Program-made: the position numbers and the translations under genes
Notes under the pieces: model-generated
The model's input: only the letters and a program-made list of their open reading frames with translations
Databases searched by the model: none
Told to the model about the DNA's origin: nothing
NCBI GenBank assembly: GCA_965213855.1
Contig: CBDCAA010000008.1
Span: 1-64,000, forward strand
DNA: 64,000 bases
Origin: JBBROS01 sp965213855
GTDB lineage: Bacteria > Pseudomonadota > Alphaproteobacteria > Acetobacterales > Acetobacteraceae
Reading direction: 5' to 3'
Part shown: piece by piece, positions 46,633-55,885 of the stretch
Numbering within the stretch: position 1 is the stretch's first letter
Layout: the number at the start of each line of letters is the position of its first letter

Positions 46633-47355
46633 ATGCCCATCACCGACACCGTCCGCGCGATCCTGGCAGCTGCTACCGAGCACCCCAACCATCTTGCCTC
46701 CGCGCCAGAGCGCTTGCCCGTCGCTGCCAAGCGGGTCGTGATCCAGTCCATGGTGAAGGCCGGACTGGTTGAACAAGTCCAAGCCGACGACGACCAACCG
46801 GCGTGGCGCACGGGGGATGACGGGGTTCGCTACGCACTCCGGGCGACCGATGCTGGACTGCACGCGGTTCGGGCCGCGGTCGAGGACGAGCCGGCCGCAC
46901 GCGAGCCGAACCCGGCCGTAGCCGGACATGTGCCCGCCGCAGCGATGCGCCCAGCCCCAGCGCGCCTCTCTGCCAAGATCGCAGCCCACGCGGTCCTGAC
47001 GGCTTGGGACGACCCGACTGAGGGCCGCCCTGCCTTGCCCGACGCGATCGAGGCGCTCCGGGCGGCGCTGTCCGGACGCCGCGGATCGAGCCGACCGGCA
47101 GCAGCACCTCGTCAGCCCCGGCCCGATACCAAGCGCGCAACCGTGCTCGTCCTGCTGCGCCGCCCCGCGGGCGCGACCGTCGCCCAGGTGGTCGAGGCGA
47201 CTGGCTGGGCCCGGCACACCGTGCACGGCTTCTTCGCCGGCCTGAAGACGCAGGGCATCCCGGTCGAGGTCCTGGACCGCGTGCGGCAGGTCGGCCCCGG
47301 CAATCAGGGCGCCACCGGCAGCTACACCGTCTACCGCGTGGCGGAGGCCGTCTGA
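46633..47355 (+). CDS. DUF3489-domain protein
   Basis: 240 residues. The C-terminal 75 residues are a DUF3489 domain: TKRATVLVLLRRPAGATVAQ, then VVEATGWARHTVHGFFAGLK, a helix-turn-helix-like unit, and YTVYRVAEA. The N-terminal part has a weaker winged-helix look (AKRVVIQSMVKAGLVEQVQ). DUF3489 genes are common beside site-specific recombinases in alphaproteobacterial mobile DNA. Here its stop overlaps the start of a serine recombinase (TGATG), so the two were one transcription unit. Confidence 0.85.
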   Translation: MPITDTVRAILAAATEHPNHLASAPERLPVAAKRVVIQSMVKAGLVEQVQADDDQPAWRTGDDGVRYALRATDAGLHAVRAAVEDEPAAREPNPAVAGHVPAAAMRPAPARLSAKIAAHAVLTAWDDPTEGRPALPDAIEALRAALSGRRGSSRPAAAPRQPRPDTKRATVLVLLRRPAGATVAQVVEATGWARHTVHGFFAGLKTQGIPVEVLDRVRQVGPGNQGATGSYTVYRVAEAV

Positions 47356-47995
47356 TGCGCGCGAGGGAGAAAGCATCCCGTTACGCCGTCGGGCTTTACC
47401 GGGTGTCGACCGCCGAGCAGGGTCAGAGCGGGCTCGGGCTCGAAGCACAGCAGGCGAGCGTGCGCACCTTTGCCGCCGCGCAGGGCTGGACGCTGGTGGC
47501 CGAGTTCGCCGACGTGGCAAGCGGCAAGGACGACAGCCGGCCCGGGTTTCAGGCTGCCCTGGCCCGGTGCCGGCAGCTGGGCGCGGTGCTGGCCTCGGCG
47601 CGGCTCGACCGCATCACGCGGCGGGCTCACACGCTGTCGCAGTTGCTGGAGGACGGCTACTCGGTGCGGGCCGCCGACATGCCGGGCGCGGACGACTTGA
47701 TGATGCGCGTCTATGCAGCGATGGCGCAGACACGTGGGGCGGTGCTGGGCGGGGATCGTGGGTATCGGCCCACAGCGGCGCCGTGTGCGGCAGCGGCGGC
47801 CCTGGCGCGGGCGAGGAGGCGGCGCGGACGGCGCACCGGCTCGCGCTAGAGATCTCGATTTTGCAAGCCGCGGGTGTATCGACCTGTGCGGGGCTGGCTC
47901 GGGCTCTGACAGAGCGCGGCGTGCCGACGCCGCGAGAGGGTCGGGTGTGGACGCACACCACGGTTGCACGGCTCGTGGCAAGGGTGGGGCTGTGA
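47355..47995 (+). pseudogene. Serine recombinase/resolvase, copy 2, with in-frame deletion and frameshift
   Basis: The only copy with a full N-terminus: AVGLYRVSTAEQGQSGLGLE with the catalytic Ser, and ARLDRITRRAHTLSQLLEDG with the conserved Arg-Leu-Asp-Arg. Compared with copy 1, 54 bases are missing after YAAMAQ, removing the helix-E stretch KERELISERTRAALAAAK in frame. One base is missing near 47810; the frame then continues LALEISILQAAGVSTCAGLA to TGA 47993. Both lesions should inactivate it. It is coupled to the DUF3489 gene. Confidence 0.85.
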
Positions 47996-48096
47996 AATCG
48001 GCTGTGCGCCCAACTCAGATGGTCGGGGTCTGGTAAGCCGCGCTCGAAAGCTGACATTTGAGAGGGACGTTTAAGCACTGTTGACGTCCAACTGCG

Positions 48097-48996
48097 TCAC
48101 GGGCTCAGGCCGACCATTCCAACCGCGTGTCGTGCCAACAGATCAACAAACGCACGCGTTTTGGCTGCCAGAAGGCGGGTGGGCGTGAGTATCGACAGCG
48201 GCATCGGGTCCAGCGCCCAGCCAGGGAGGACTGGTTGCAGAAATCCCTGGTCCACGTCTTCGCTCGCCATGAGATCGTCAACCACGGCGATGCCGATGCC
48301 GAAGCGTGCGAGGTGGCGGATCATTGTCATGTTGTTCGCGCACAGCACGCTGCCCGAGGGCACTTCGATCACCTCATCGCTTTTCTTGAGGCGCCATTCG
48401 CCGCGGTCTCCCTTATGCAGAAGGTGGATACGCGAGTGGTTCGCCAAGTCTGCCGGGTGCTCGGGCGCTCCGCGTCGCTGCAGGTAAGACGGCGCTGCGT
48501 AGAGGCTGGCGCTCAGCATCGCCAATCGCCGGACGGTCAGTCCTGAGTCTGGTAATTTGCCGATGCGGAGAGCAAGGTTGAACCCCTCGGACAACAGATC
48601 GACCCGGCGCGGCGACAGATCCAGATCGACGCGAACCTCGGGATAAAGTTCGGTGTATTCCGCCAGGACAGGGGCGACCAGTCGCGGGCCAATCTCCGCT
48701 TCGACGGACACGCGGAGCGTGCCCTGCGGTTTTTCAGCCAAGCCGCGCACGTGCTGATGGGCCTCGCGCGCTGCCGCAACGATGCCCTCGCCCAGCGATA
48801 AATAAAGCGCACCGGCCTCGGTCAGTTCCACTACACGCGTGCTGCGGACCAGGAGTTTCAGCTCCATAGCCGCTTCAAGCTCGGCGATCCGGCGCGACAG
48901 GGTGGATGTCGGCACTCCGAGCAGGGCGGCAGCCTTGGTGAAGCTTTTCGTCTCCGCGACTGCGACGAACAGAGCCAAATCGCGTAGATGGTCCAT
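48097..48996 (-). CDS. LysR-family transcriptional regulator
   Basis: 299 residues. A typical LysR winged helix occupies residues 1-60 (FVAVAETKSFTKAAALLGVP, TSTLSRRIAELEAAM), followed by the linker helix and a two-lobed effector domain (GTLRVSVEAEIGPRLVAPVL; VDLDLSPRRVDLLSEGFNLA). It resembles the CrgA/PerR-like group that controls oxidative or quinone stress genes. It is divergent from the isochorismatase-like operon; the 140-bp gap holds a GAAACTGTTTC palindrome near 49020-49031. Confidence 0.92.
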   Translation of the reverse strand: MDHLRDLALFVAVAETKSFTKAAALLGVPTSTLSRRIAELEAAMELKLLVRSTRVVELTEAGALYLSLGEGIVAAAREAHQHVRGLAEKPQGTLRVSVEAEIGPRLVAPVLAEYTELYPEVRVDLDLSPRRVDLLSEGFNLALRIGKLPDSGLTVRRLAMLSASLYAAPSYLQRRGAPEHPADLANHSRIHLLHKGDRGEWRLKKSDEVIEVPSGSVLCANNMTMIRHLARFGIGIAVVDDLMASEDVDQGFLQPVLPGWALDPMPLSILTPTRLLAAKTRAFVDLLARHAVGMVGLSP

Positions 48997-49136
48997 TCCA
49001 AATCCTGTCCCGAAACTGAGAAACTGTTTCCCATTTGACCGGATTATCCCGTTCTACTAATGCATGTATCTCCAGCTTCATCGCTTGGTCAACTAAAGAT
49101 CTCGCGCATTCATAAGTGTGGAGACAGGAGGAGCCA

Positions 49137-49735
49137 ATGCAGCAATTCAATCGGTTTACGATGTTCGACAGCACTATAATGCTTGTTGATCACCAACGGA
49201 TGACGATCGATTGGGTGAAGAGCTTGCCAAAGGTGACAACTATCGCGAGCTGCCGCGTTCTAGCGCGCATGGCTGTTGAGTATGCGATGCCGTTGGTGCT
49301 TACGACAACGATGGAAGACTATGTTGGGTCAACCATCCCGGAAATCAGCGACATCGCGCCCGAGTCATTTGAAAGCCGTTACAAGCGCGGTGGAGAGTTG
49401 AGCTGCTGGGACGCCAGCGACCTTCGCGACGGCGTGAAGGCGCTGGCCCGGCCAAACATCATACTAGCGGGACTGACAACAGACATCTGCCTGTTTTGGG
49501 CCGCCGTGGATGCTCAAAAGCTGGGCTACAAGGTCATGGTTGTCGCCGACGCCTGCGGGACGATGTCGGCGTTGGGTGACACTCTCACGTACGACCGGCT
49601 GCGCGGGCTCGGGATCACGGTCACGGTCATAAATCAGGTCGTCACCGAACTCGTCAGCAGATCTTCGGTACACCTCAAGGTCAAAAAGCGCAAAAGATCA
49701 TGGCCGAGGAAATTATCTCCAAGCTACCGAATTGA
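49137..49735 (+). pseudogene. Isochorismatase-like cysteine hydrolase, frameshifted near the C-terminus
   Basis: ATG 49137 follows GGAGGAG. It has the nucleophile-side features of the family: FDSTIMLVDHQRMTIDWVKS (Asp), Lys/Tyr segment, and ILAGLTTDICLFWAAVDAQK with the catalytic Cys in the TDIC motif, then VMVVADACGTMSALGDT. After TELV at about 49650 the frame becomes basic nonsense; another frame carries FGTPQGQKAQKIMAEEIISK and stops at 49735, the expected end. The change affects only the last 25 residues, so partial function is possible. It heads the LysR-divergent operon. Confidence 0.78.
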
Positions 49736-49761
49736 CCGCCTCTTGAAAGCGAGTCTGTTTG

Positions 49762-50010
49762 ATGGCGTTCGGATACACCACGGCAGAGCTCGCCGGCAAC
49801 GCAATCATTTCGCTGGCCATGAGCGCTGTCATGTCGGTTTTCATGATCGCGATGAACGCGGGATTTGGCCCGGGATATCTTCGCGCCGTTATCTTTAGTT
49901 GGCTGCTGGGGACGATCGTCAGCTTCCCGACGGCTCTTGTCGTCGTACCGCCCGTTATTCGTTGGCAGTCGCGCCTTCTGACATCGGCACGCAAGAACCC
50001 GCAGCGATGA
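49762..50010 (+). CDS. DUF2798-type small membrane protein
   Basis: 82 residues, two membrane helices (about 12-33, AIISLAMSAVMSVFMIAMNA, and 45-65, FSWLLGTIVSFPTALVVVPP) with the family's FPTALVVVP-like motif, and a basic C-terminal tail. Its role is unknown, but such genes often sit next to LysR regulators and detoxification genes. A TTG three bases upstream is also possible. It follows the hydrolase by 26 bases. Confidence 0.75.
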   Translation: MAFGYTTAELAGNAIISLAMSAVMSVFMIAMNAGFGPGYLRAVIFSWLLGTIVSFPTALVVVPPVIRWQSRLLTSARKNPQR

Positions 50011-50094
50011 TAACGGGACAGTCCTCACGCCAAGGCCCGCACTTTTGAGCATCCTCATGTGCAACCCCAAATCACGCAGACGGGATGGAGTTAA

Positions 50095-50442
50095 GTGGCC
50101 ATGCGTGCCGTCATCGATGATTCCGCGGAAATATTAACGTTGATCAACACCTTCATGGTCTCGCCGCAAACGCAAGACGCTGTTGTCAAATCTTTGCGTG
50201 ACTTCACCGTGCAGCATGCCCGATCCCTCCGCGGGTTCATAGGTTCCTCAGTCCACGCGAGCCTAGATGAATATCGTGTCGTGAACTACGTTCAGTGGGA
50301 CCGTCACGCCGACCTCGACGCCATGATGGCCACCGCGTCGGCAAAAGCGCACATGGCAAAAGTCGGGGCGCTCGCAAGCCACGTCGATCCAGTCGTCTAC
50401 CGGGTAGCGTTCGTCGGTTCGCGTGAACGTGCGGCGCAGTAG
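50095..50442 (+). CDS. Antibiotic-biosynthesis-monooxygenase (ABM) domain protein
   Basis: 115 residues (113 if the ATG at 50101 is used). It has the ferredoxin-like ABM pattern: a first strand (ILTLINTFMVSPQTQDAVVK), SLRGFIGSSVHASLDEYRVV and NYVQWDRHADLDAMMATASA, with the conserved N-Y-x-x-W. ABM proteins are small haem-free monooxygenases or quinol-modifying enzymes. The place in a quinone or aromatic-stress operon fits a quinol monooxygenase. A GGAG site precedes the GTG at 50095. Confidence 0.8.
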   Translation: MAMRAVIDDSAEILTLINTFMVSPQTQDAVVKSLRDFTVQHARSLRGFIGSSVHASLDEYRVVNYVQWDRHADLDAMMATASAKAHMAKVGALASHVDPVVYRVAFVGSRERAAQ

Positions 50443-51808
50443 CTATGGCGGCTTCGTCGCGAGACTCGGCCTACAGCTCTTCGCGGCCGCAGTGATGCTT
50501 CGGCAGGCGCGGGCGCAGGCAGGCTCTCCGTTTCGCTACGATGACGACGTGTCCGCCTATGCAACGCCGGGCGCTCGCGTAAGCCTGTATGACGATCTCA
50601 AGTACGTTCCGCTTGGCGCAGACGGATACCTCTCGTTCGGAGCAGATCTGCGGGAAAGGCTCGAGGTCAACAGCAACGGTCTGCTCGGCTACCGAACCCA
50701 CGGTGCGAACGCTTACGACTTGCATCGGCTGTTGGTCTATGCCGACGTGCAGTACGACGGTCTTCGCGTATTCGTCCAACTCGGCAACGAGACGGAGGCT
50801 GGACGAGCACTCGGACCGCTTCCCACGGACATAGATCGCGGTGACCTGGCGCAAGGCTTTATCGATTACGCGTTCGCGCTCGGTCCTGGAAAATTGACGG
50901 TCCGCGGCGGCCGATTTGAGATGGCCTACGACGAAGGCGCGTTGATCGGGTTGCGGGACGGCCCAAACGTGCGGCAGGTCTGGGACGGAGTCCAGTCGTT
51001 CTATGTACTACTCGGCGCGCGTATCGACGCGTTCGTCGTCAAACCGGTAAACGTCAGTCCCGGCTATTTCGACGACCGCACGCTGGCCGGGCAGACGCTA
51101 TGGGGCGTGCATGTGTCGGCGTCACCGGCGTCTCTCGCGCCAGTCAAGCTGACCGCCTTCTACTATGGCAATACGATGCCGAACGTCGCTTTTTATCCGC
51201 AGCCGGGCAAGGAGCGGACGCATACGATCGGGCTTCGCCTGCTCGCGTCGGAGGGCGTCCTTGACGGCTCGATCGGCGGTATCGGGCAGGTAGGCACGCT
51301 GGCTTCGAAGAATATTGTGGCATGGGCCGCGCATGCCGATGCCGGTTGGACGCTCAAAGCGCCATGGACGCCGCGGTTGGGGGTACGCACGGATGTCCTC
51401 AGCGGCGGCAGCAGTAGCGGCACTGTCCACACGTTCAACGCACTCTACCCGAACTACGCCTACTCGACGGAAGCAACGATCGAAGCGCCGGCCAACTTGA
51501 TCCAGGTCGGTGCGACACTTGGCCTGCATCCGCTCCGCTCCGTGACAGTCAACTACACGCTGGAGGGTCTCTGGCGCTACAGCGTGCACGACGCATTCTA
51601 CGCCGCGCCGACCTTCGCGCTCGTGCTGCCAAACGGCAGTTCGCGACGCTTTTCCGGCGTCGAACAGCAAGTCGAGGCGACATGGCAGATCAACAAGTTC
51701 CTGGACCTGACCGCGGCCTATGTCCACTTCGAGCCAGGGGCGTTCCTGCGCTCGGCCCATGCCCGACCGCAGGATTTCGGCATGATAGAAGTTTCGGTGC
51801 ATCTTTGA
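50423..51808 (+). CDS. Alginate-export-family outer-membrane porin
   Basis: 461 residues with a signal peptide (GLQLFAAAVMLRQARA) and the barrel-type features of the AlgE/alginate export family: DGYLSFGADLRERLEVNSNG, RLLVYADVQYDGLRVFVQLG and LTVRGGRFEMAYDEGALIG. The last residues (MIEVSVHL) end on a hydrophobic C-terminus rather than Phe. These porins let organic solutes cross the outer membrane. The GTG start overlaps the monooxygenase gene by 20 bases, so the operon is tight. Confidence 0.88.
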   Translation: MNVRRSSYGGFVARLGLQLFAAAVMLRQARAQAGSPFRYDDDVSAYATPGARVSLYDDLKYVPLGADGYLSFGADLRERLEVNSNGLLGYRTHGANAYDLHRLLVYADVQYDGLRVFVQLGNETEAGRALGPLPTDIDRGDLAQGFIDYAFALGPGKLTVRGGRFEMAYDEGALIGLRDGPNVRQVWDGVQSFYVLLGARIDAFVVKPVNVSPGYFDDRTLAGQTLWGVHVSASPASLAPVKLTAFYYGNTMPNVAFYPQPGKERTHTIGLRLLASEGVLDGSIGGIGQVGTLASKNIVAWAAHADAGWTLKAPWTPRLGVRTDVLSGGSSSGTVHTFNALYPNYAYSTEATIEAPANLIQVGATLGLHPLRSVTVNYTLEGLWRYSVHDAFYAAPTFALVLPNGSSRRFSGVEQQVEATWQINKFLDLTAAYVHFEPGAFLRSAHARPQDFGMIEVSVHL

Positions 51809-51897
51809 CGTCGGGGAGCATCCCGCAATGATGCGGCATATACGCCGACATTCCGGACGCTGGCCGTCAGTTGCGGCTCATTAGCGAGGGAGACGGC

Positions 51898-52458
51898 ATG
51901 GCACATCTGACATTCTGCGCGTTATCCGGCAGCCTGCGTCGCGGATCGTACAATACCGCCGCGCTGCGCGCCGCCGCAGCGGCTGCTCCGGACGGTGTCA
52001 CCGTGGTTGAGGCAGGCCTCGCAGACATTCCGCTCTATAACGCGGATCTCCAGGCGGCGTGTTTCCCAGGCGCCGTCACCCGCCTGCAGCGCGCGATCGC
52101 TTCCGCCGATGCGGTGCTGATCGCGACACCCGAGTACAATTACTCGGTATCGGGCGTGCTGAAGAACGCGATCGACTGGGTATCCCGGACAGACCCGCAG
52201 CCATTCGCCAACAAGCCCGTGGCCATCCTGGGTGCAAGCCCGGGTGCGTTCGGTACGGCGCGCGCGCAGTACGATCTGCGTAAGATGTTCGTCTATTTGG
52301 ACGCGCATCTACTCAACAAGCCGGAGGTCATGATCAGCGCCGCGAACACGCGCTTCGACGCAGATGGCAAGCTCACCGACGAAGCAACCCGGACGATCAT
52401 CGCGAACCTGCTGACTGCGCTGCGGGATTGGACGCGGCGCTTGCAGGCGAGCGCCTGA
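51898..52458 (+). CDS. NADPH-dependent FMN reductase (quinone reductase-like)
   Basis: 186 residues from ATG 51898. The flavodoxin-like fold is shown by CALSGSLRRGSYNTAALR (phosphate loop), the ATPEYNYSVSGVLKNAIDW signature and the ILGASPGAFGTARAQ loop. These enzymes reduce quinones, chromate or azo compounds by two electrons. Its stop overlaps the start of the glutathionyl-hydroquinone reductase gene (TGATG), which supports a joint function in quinone detoxification. Confidence 0.92.
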   Translation: MAHLTFCALSGSLRRGSYNTAALRAAAAAAPDGVTVVEAGLADIPLYNADLQAACFPGAVTRLQRAIASADAVLIATPEYNYSVSGVLKNAIDWVSRTDPQPFANKPVAILGASPGAFGTARAQYDLRKMFVYLDAHLLNKPEVMISAANTRFDADGKLTDEATRTIIANLLTALRDWTRRLQASA

Positions 52459-53456
52459 TGGGCCAGCTCGTCGACGGCGCGTGGACCAATGCCGAGGCAG
52501 CAGCCCCAACGCTGAAAGGTGCGTTCGCGCGGCCGCAGGCGGTCTTCAACGGCCGGGTCGAACCTGGCGGCCGTTTCCCCCCGCAAGCTGGGCGCTATCA
52601 CCTCTACGTCTCGCTCGCCTGTCCCTGGGCACACCGCACGCTGATCTTCCGCCACCTGAAAGGGCTCGACACGAAGATCGGCCTGTCGGTCACGCATTGG
52701 CTCATGGGCGACGAGGGCTGGACGTTCGCGCAAGGAGAAGGCGTCGTCCCTGACCCGTTCGGCGCACATGCGTTGCACGAGATCTATACGCGTGCGGACC
52801 CGCATTACACCGGCCGTGTCAGTGTTCCGGTGCTCTGGGACACGGTGGAGAAGACGATCGTCAGCAATGAGTCCGCCGACATCATTCGCATGTTCAACAG
52901 CGGATTCGACCTGGTTGGCGCCGATGGTCTCGACTACTATCCCGCGCACAAGCGGGACGAGATCGACGCGCTGAACGAACGCGTTTATGCGACCGTGAAC
53001 AACGGCGTCTACAAAGCCGGGTTTGCCACGACGCAGGTGGCATACGACACGGCGATCGCCGCCCTTTTCGGAACGCTCGATTGGCTTGAAACTCGGCTCT
53101 CTGCGCAACCGTATCTGACCGGCGACGACATCACGGAGGCCGATTGGCGGCTGTTCACGACGCTTATCCGGTTCGACGCCGTCTATCACGGGCACTTCAA
53201 ATGCAACGTCCGGCGTCTCGTGGACTACTCCGCACTCTTACGTCTGACCCGGTCGTTGTACCAGGTCCCCGGTGTCGCAGAGACGGTCGATTCTGGGCAC
53301 ATCAAGCGCCACTACTATCTTAGCCACCCATGGATCGACCCCACCGGGATCGTGCCAGCGGGGCCCGTGCAGGACTTCTCGCAACCCGAGATCGCCCATT
53401 GGGCGGCAGGCGCGTCCGCCCGGCAGCAGAACACCCGATCGGAGAGCCGGTCATGA
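52458..53456 (+). CDS. Glutathionyl-hydroquinone reductase (ECM4/YqjG-type)
   Basis: 332 residues. The thioredoxin-like domain holds the catalytic Cys 55 in the SLACPWAHRTLI motif, and the helical domain contains LDWLETRLSAQPYLTGDDIT, followed by DWRLFTTLIRFDAVYHGHFK. Both Xi-class GST hallmarks, CPWA and the Tyr-rich C-terminal part (HIKRHYYLSHPWIDPTGIVP), are present. It removes glutathione from glutathionyl-hydroquinones. Overlaps at both ends place it in the middle of the operon. Confidence 0.94.
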   Translation: MGQLVDGAWTNAEAAAPTLKGAFARPQAVFNGRVEPGGRFPPQAGRYHLYVSLACPWAHRTLIFRHLKGLDTKIGLSVTHWLMGDEGWTFAQGEGVVPDPFGAHALHEIYTRADPHYTGRVSVPVLWDTVEKTIVSNESADIIRMFNSGFDLVGADGLDYYPAHKRDEIDALNERVYATVNNGVYKAGFATTQVAYDTAIAALFGTLDWLETRLSAQPYLTGDDITEADWRLFTTLIRFDAVYHGHFKCNVRRLVDYSALLRLTRSLYQVPGVAETVDSGHIKRHYYLSHPWIDPTGIVPAGPVQDFSQPEIAHWAAGASARQQNTRSESRS

Positions 53457-53920
53457 GCGAGGACGCCAAAGCAGCTCGCCGTCTGCCGAGGATGGTAGGG
53501 TTGAACCATATCGCGCTCGAGGTCGGCGACGTCGAGGCAGCGCTGGTATTCTATGGGCAGATCTTCGAGATTCGTCTGCGAGGCCGAGCCGACAATGCGG
53601 CGTTCATCGATATGGGCGACCAGTTCATTGCATTGATGCAGGGCCCCGTGCGCGCTGCCCCCGGCCATCGGCATTTCGGCCTGGTGGTGGACGATCGCTC
53701 GATCGTGCGGTCCTTGGCCGAGATGGCAGGGGCGACACTGGTGGATGGGCCGTTCCTCGACTTCCTCGATCCATGGGGCAATCGAATCGAGGTCGTCCAA
53801 TACAGCGATATCCAGTTCACGAAAGCCCCTGCTGTGCTGAGGGGCATGGGGCTCAACGGTTCCAAGACCCGGTCTGCATCTACCGAGCTGGAGAAGAAAG
53901 GATTGGCTGCCCCGGAGTGA
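53453..53920 (+). CDS. VOC-family (glyoxalase/dioxygenase superfamily) protein
   Basis: 155 residues. It shows the paired beta-alpha-beta-beta-beta units of the VOC fold: LNHIALEVGDVEAALVFYGQ with the first metal His, DMGDQFIALMQG, HRHFGLVVDDRSIV with the second, and DPWGNRIEVVQY with the Glu ligand. It is likely a glyoxalase-, lyase- or dioxygenase-type enzyme. It overlaps the previous stop by 4 bases and is the last gene of the LysR-divergent operon. Confidence 0.85.
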   Translation: MSEDAKAARRLPRMVGLNHIALEVGDVEAALVFYGQIFEIRLRGRADNAAFIDMGDQFIALMQGPVRAAPGHRHFGLVVDDRSIVRSLAEMAGATLVDGPFLDFLDPWGNRIEVVQYSDIQFTKAPAVLRGMGLNGSKTRSASTELEKKGLAAPE

Positions 53921-54054
53921 TGTTCGCCTGCCTCAGATCTAACGCGAGACAGGCGTGGACTTTGTCTGGTGTCGATGCCGATGCATCGTTGCGCGTGGGA
54001 GTGTCGGCTTTGCGCCATGGATCGCTTCGAAGCCGCCGGTCCGCTTTGGCCGGG

Positions 54055-54578
54055 CCGCCGACATGCCCGACGCGGACGACCTCGTGATGCTGATCCACCT
54101 GGCGATGGCGCAGAAGGAGCGCGAGCTGATCAGCGAGCGCACACGGGCAGCGCTGGCGGCGGCCAAGGCGCGCGGGACGGTGCTGGGTGGGGACCGAGGG
54201 TATCGGCCGTCAGCGGCGCCCTGTGCGGCAGCGGCGGCCCGGTCACGCGTCGAGGAGGCGGAGCGGACGGCGCATCGGCTATGGCTAGAGATCGAGCGCC
54301 TCAGACGCGATGGTGTCTCGACCATGATCGGCCTGGCTCGGGCGCTCACCGACCGCGGTGTGCCGACGCCGCGAGAACGTCGGGTGTGGACGCACACCAC
54401 AGTGGCACGATTGGTGGCGAGAGTAAGCACCGAGTCTAGGGGCAGTGATACGAAGACAGTCGCCCACACAGCGCGATCGGCAACAAGCCCCGATTATGCT
54501 GTTGTATCGGCAACGGGCCATGGCGGCGCAGCCGAGCTGTCCAACGATGGGGAGAAGTCTAGTTCAAACGACGTTTGA
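54055..54578 (+). pseudogene. Serine recombinase C-terminal fragment, copy 3
   Basis: Begins at the same place as copy 1 (ADMPDADDLVMLIHLAMAQK), and keeps the ERELISERTRAALAAAKARG stretch and the C-terminal helix-turn-helix to VARVST. It then runs into unrelated codons up to 54578 because the original stop has been lost. The N-terminal catalytic Ser region is missing. The left breakpoint in copies 1 and 3 falls within a few bases, next to GCCGCCGA. Confidence 0.8.
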
Positions 54579-54611
54579 TTGTGAGCAGCCCGCTTCACCT
54601 GAGGAGTGTCC

Positions 54612-55643
54612 ATGACCACTCGCGCCGAACAGCTGGACGGCATCGACCCGGCCACCTACGCCCCTTATGCCGACCCGCGTGACTACATCACGAGCTGGAC
54701 CGACAAGATCTGGATCAGCCGCGGCCTCGGTCACCTCCGCGACCACTACGCACCGCAGGTGAAGGTGCACACCGCCTACGGCGAGACCTACGGGTTCGAT
54801 CACGTCATGCGCAATTCGATCCAGCGCATGTCCGCGTTCCACAACCGCGGCGGCGGGCATGACGATGTCGTCTGGGAGCAGCGGGGGAGCGATGGCTTTG
54901 TCAGTAGCCACCGCGTGCTGAACACCGCCACTCACAACGGCTTCTGGACCTATGGCCCGCCGACGGGAAAGCAGTGGGTCAACCGCGGCACCGCGCACTG
55001 CCTGGTGCGGGGTGGCAAGGTGGTGGAGGAGTGGGTGATGCGCGACGAGTTCGCCGTGCTGCAGGATATGGGCCTGGACCCGTTCGCCGTCGCCGCGCAG
55101 CTCGCCCGCGCCTCCCCCGTGCTCGGCGAGGCGATGGGCGACGGTGAGGCGGGGGCATTCGGCGGCTCGTTTGCCGACCCGGTGCGCGTCGGCATGTCCG
55201 GCGAGCGCCCAGCCCAAAACGACGAGGAATGCCGGGCGGTGGCGGAGATGTTCGACCGGGTCTGGAACCAGCGCTACCTGGACGAGGTGACGCGGTTCTG
55301 CGCCGACACCATCGCCGTGGTCAGTGTGCGGATGCGCCGCGCCATGGGCATCGCTTGCTACCAGAACGAACTCATAGACTTGCTGGCGGTGGTGCCGGAT
55401 GGGCATGTGACGATCCGCGACTTCGCCACGCACTGGTCGCCCGACCTCGGGCTTCGCGTCGCCGCGATCTGGCTGATGCGCGGCACGTACTCGGGCGTCC
55501 CGGTCTACGGGCCCACAAACAAGGCGCCCGTTGCGATCCTCGGCTCGTCGCACTTCGAGTTCCGCCGCGGGAAGATCATACGCGAATGGCGGATGTTCGA
55601 TGAGATCGCACTGATTGCCCAGGTCCTCCGGGCACAGGCCTGA
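54612..55643 (+). CDS. Two-domain SnoaL/NTF2-like protein (polyketide cyclase-type)
   Basis: 343 residues from ATG 54612 after GAGGAG. Two NTF2-like units are visible: residues 25-160 (ISRGLGHLRDHYAPQVKVHT, GGKVVEEWVMRDEFAVLQDM) and 210-340 (VAEMFDRVWNQRYLDEVTRF; HFEFRRGKIIREWRMFDEIA). The double SnoaL-like layout occurs in enzymes of aromatic or polyketide metabolism, and in unassigned proteins. No signal. The neighbours give no clear clue; the next gene is sulfotransferase-like. Confidence 0.8.
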   Translation: MTTRAEQLDGIDPATYAPYADPRDYITSWTDKIWISRGLGHLRDHYAPQVKVHTAYGETYGFDHVMRNSIQRMSAFHNRGGGHDDVVWEQRGSDGFVSSHRVLNTATHNGFWTYGPPTGKQWVNRGTAHCLVRGGKVVEEWVMRDEFAVLQDMGLDPFAVAAQLARASPVLGEAMGDGEAGAFGGSFADPVRVGMSGERPAQNDEECRAVAEMFDRVWNQRYLDEVTRFCADTIAVVSVRMRRAMGIACYQNELIDLLAVVPDGHVTIRDFATHWSPDLGLRVAAIWLMRGTYSGVPVYGPTNKAPVAILGSSHFEFRRGKIIREWRMFDEIALIAQVLRAQA

Positions 55644-55885
55644 CGCCGCGCCCGGTGCTCCCCAAACCCAGGTAGCGCGCGTAGCGTGACCACATCGTAA
55701 AGTAACTGTCAGCAGCCAAGTCGCACGAGACGCTCCTTTCCTGGCCACGATACCGTTTGTTGCAAAAGTCGGACAGAACGTTGCATCGCACATGCGCTAA
55801 TACGGCTGCATGCGCCCAACCACGGACATGCCTGACACAGCAACCTGTGCGATGTGCTTCGCTCGACGAGTGGAAGACTGATACG

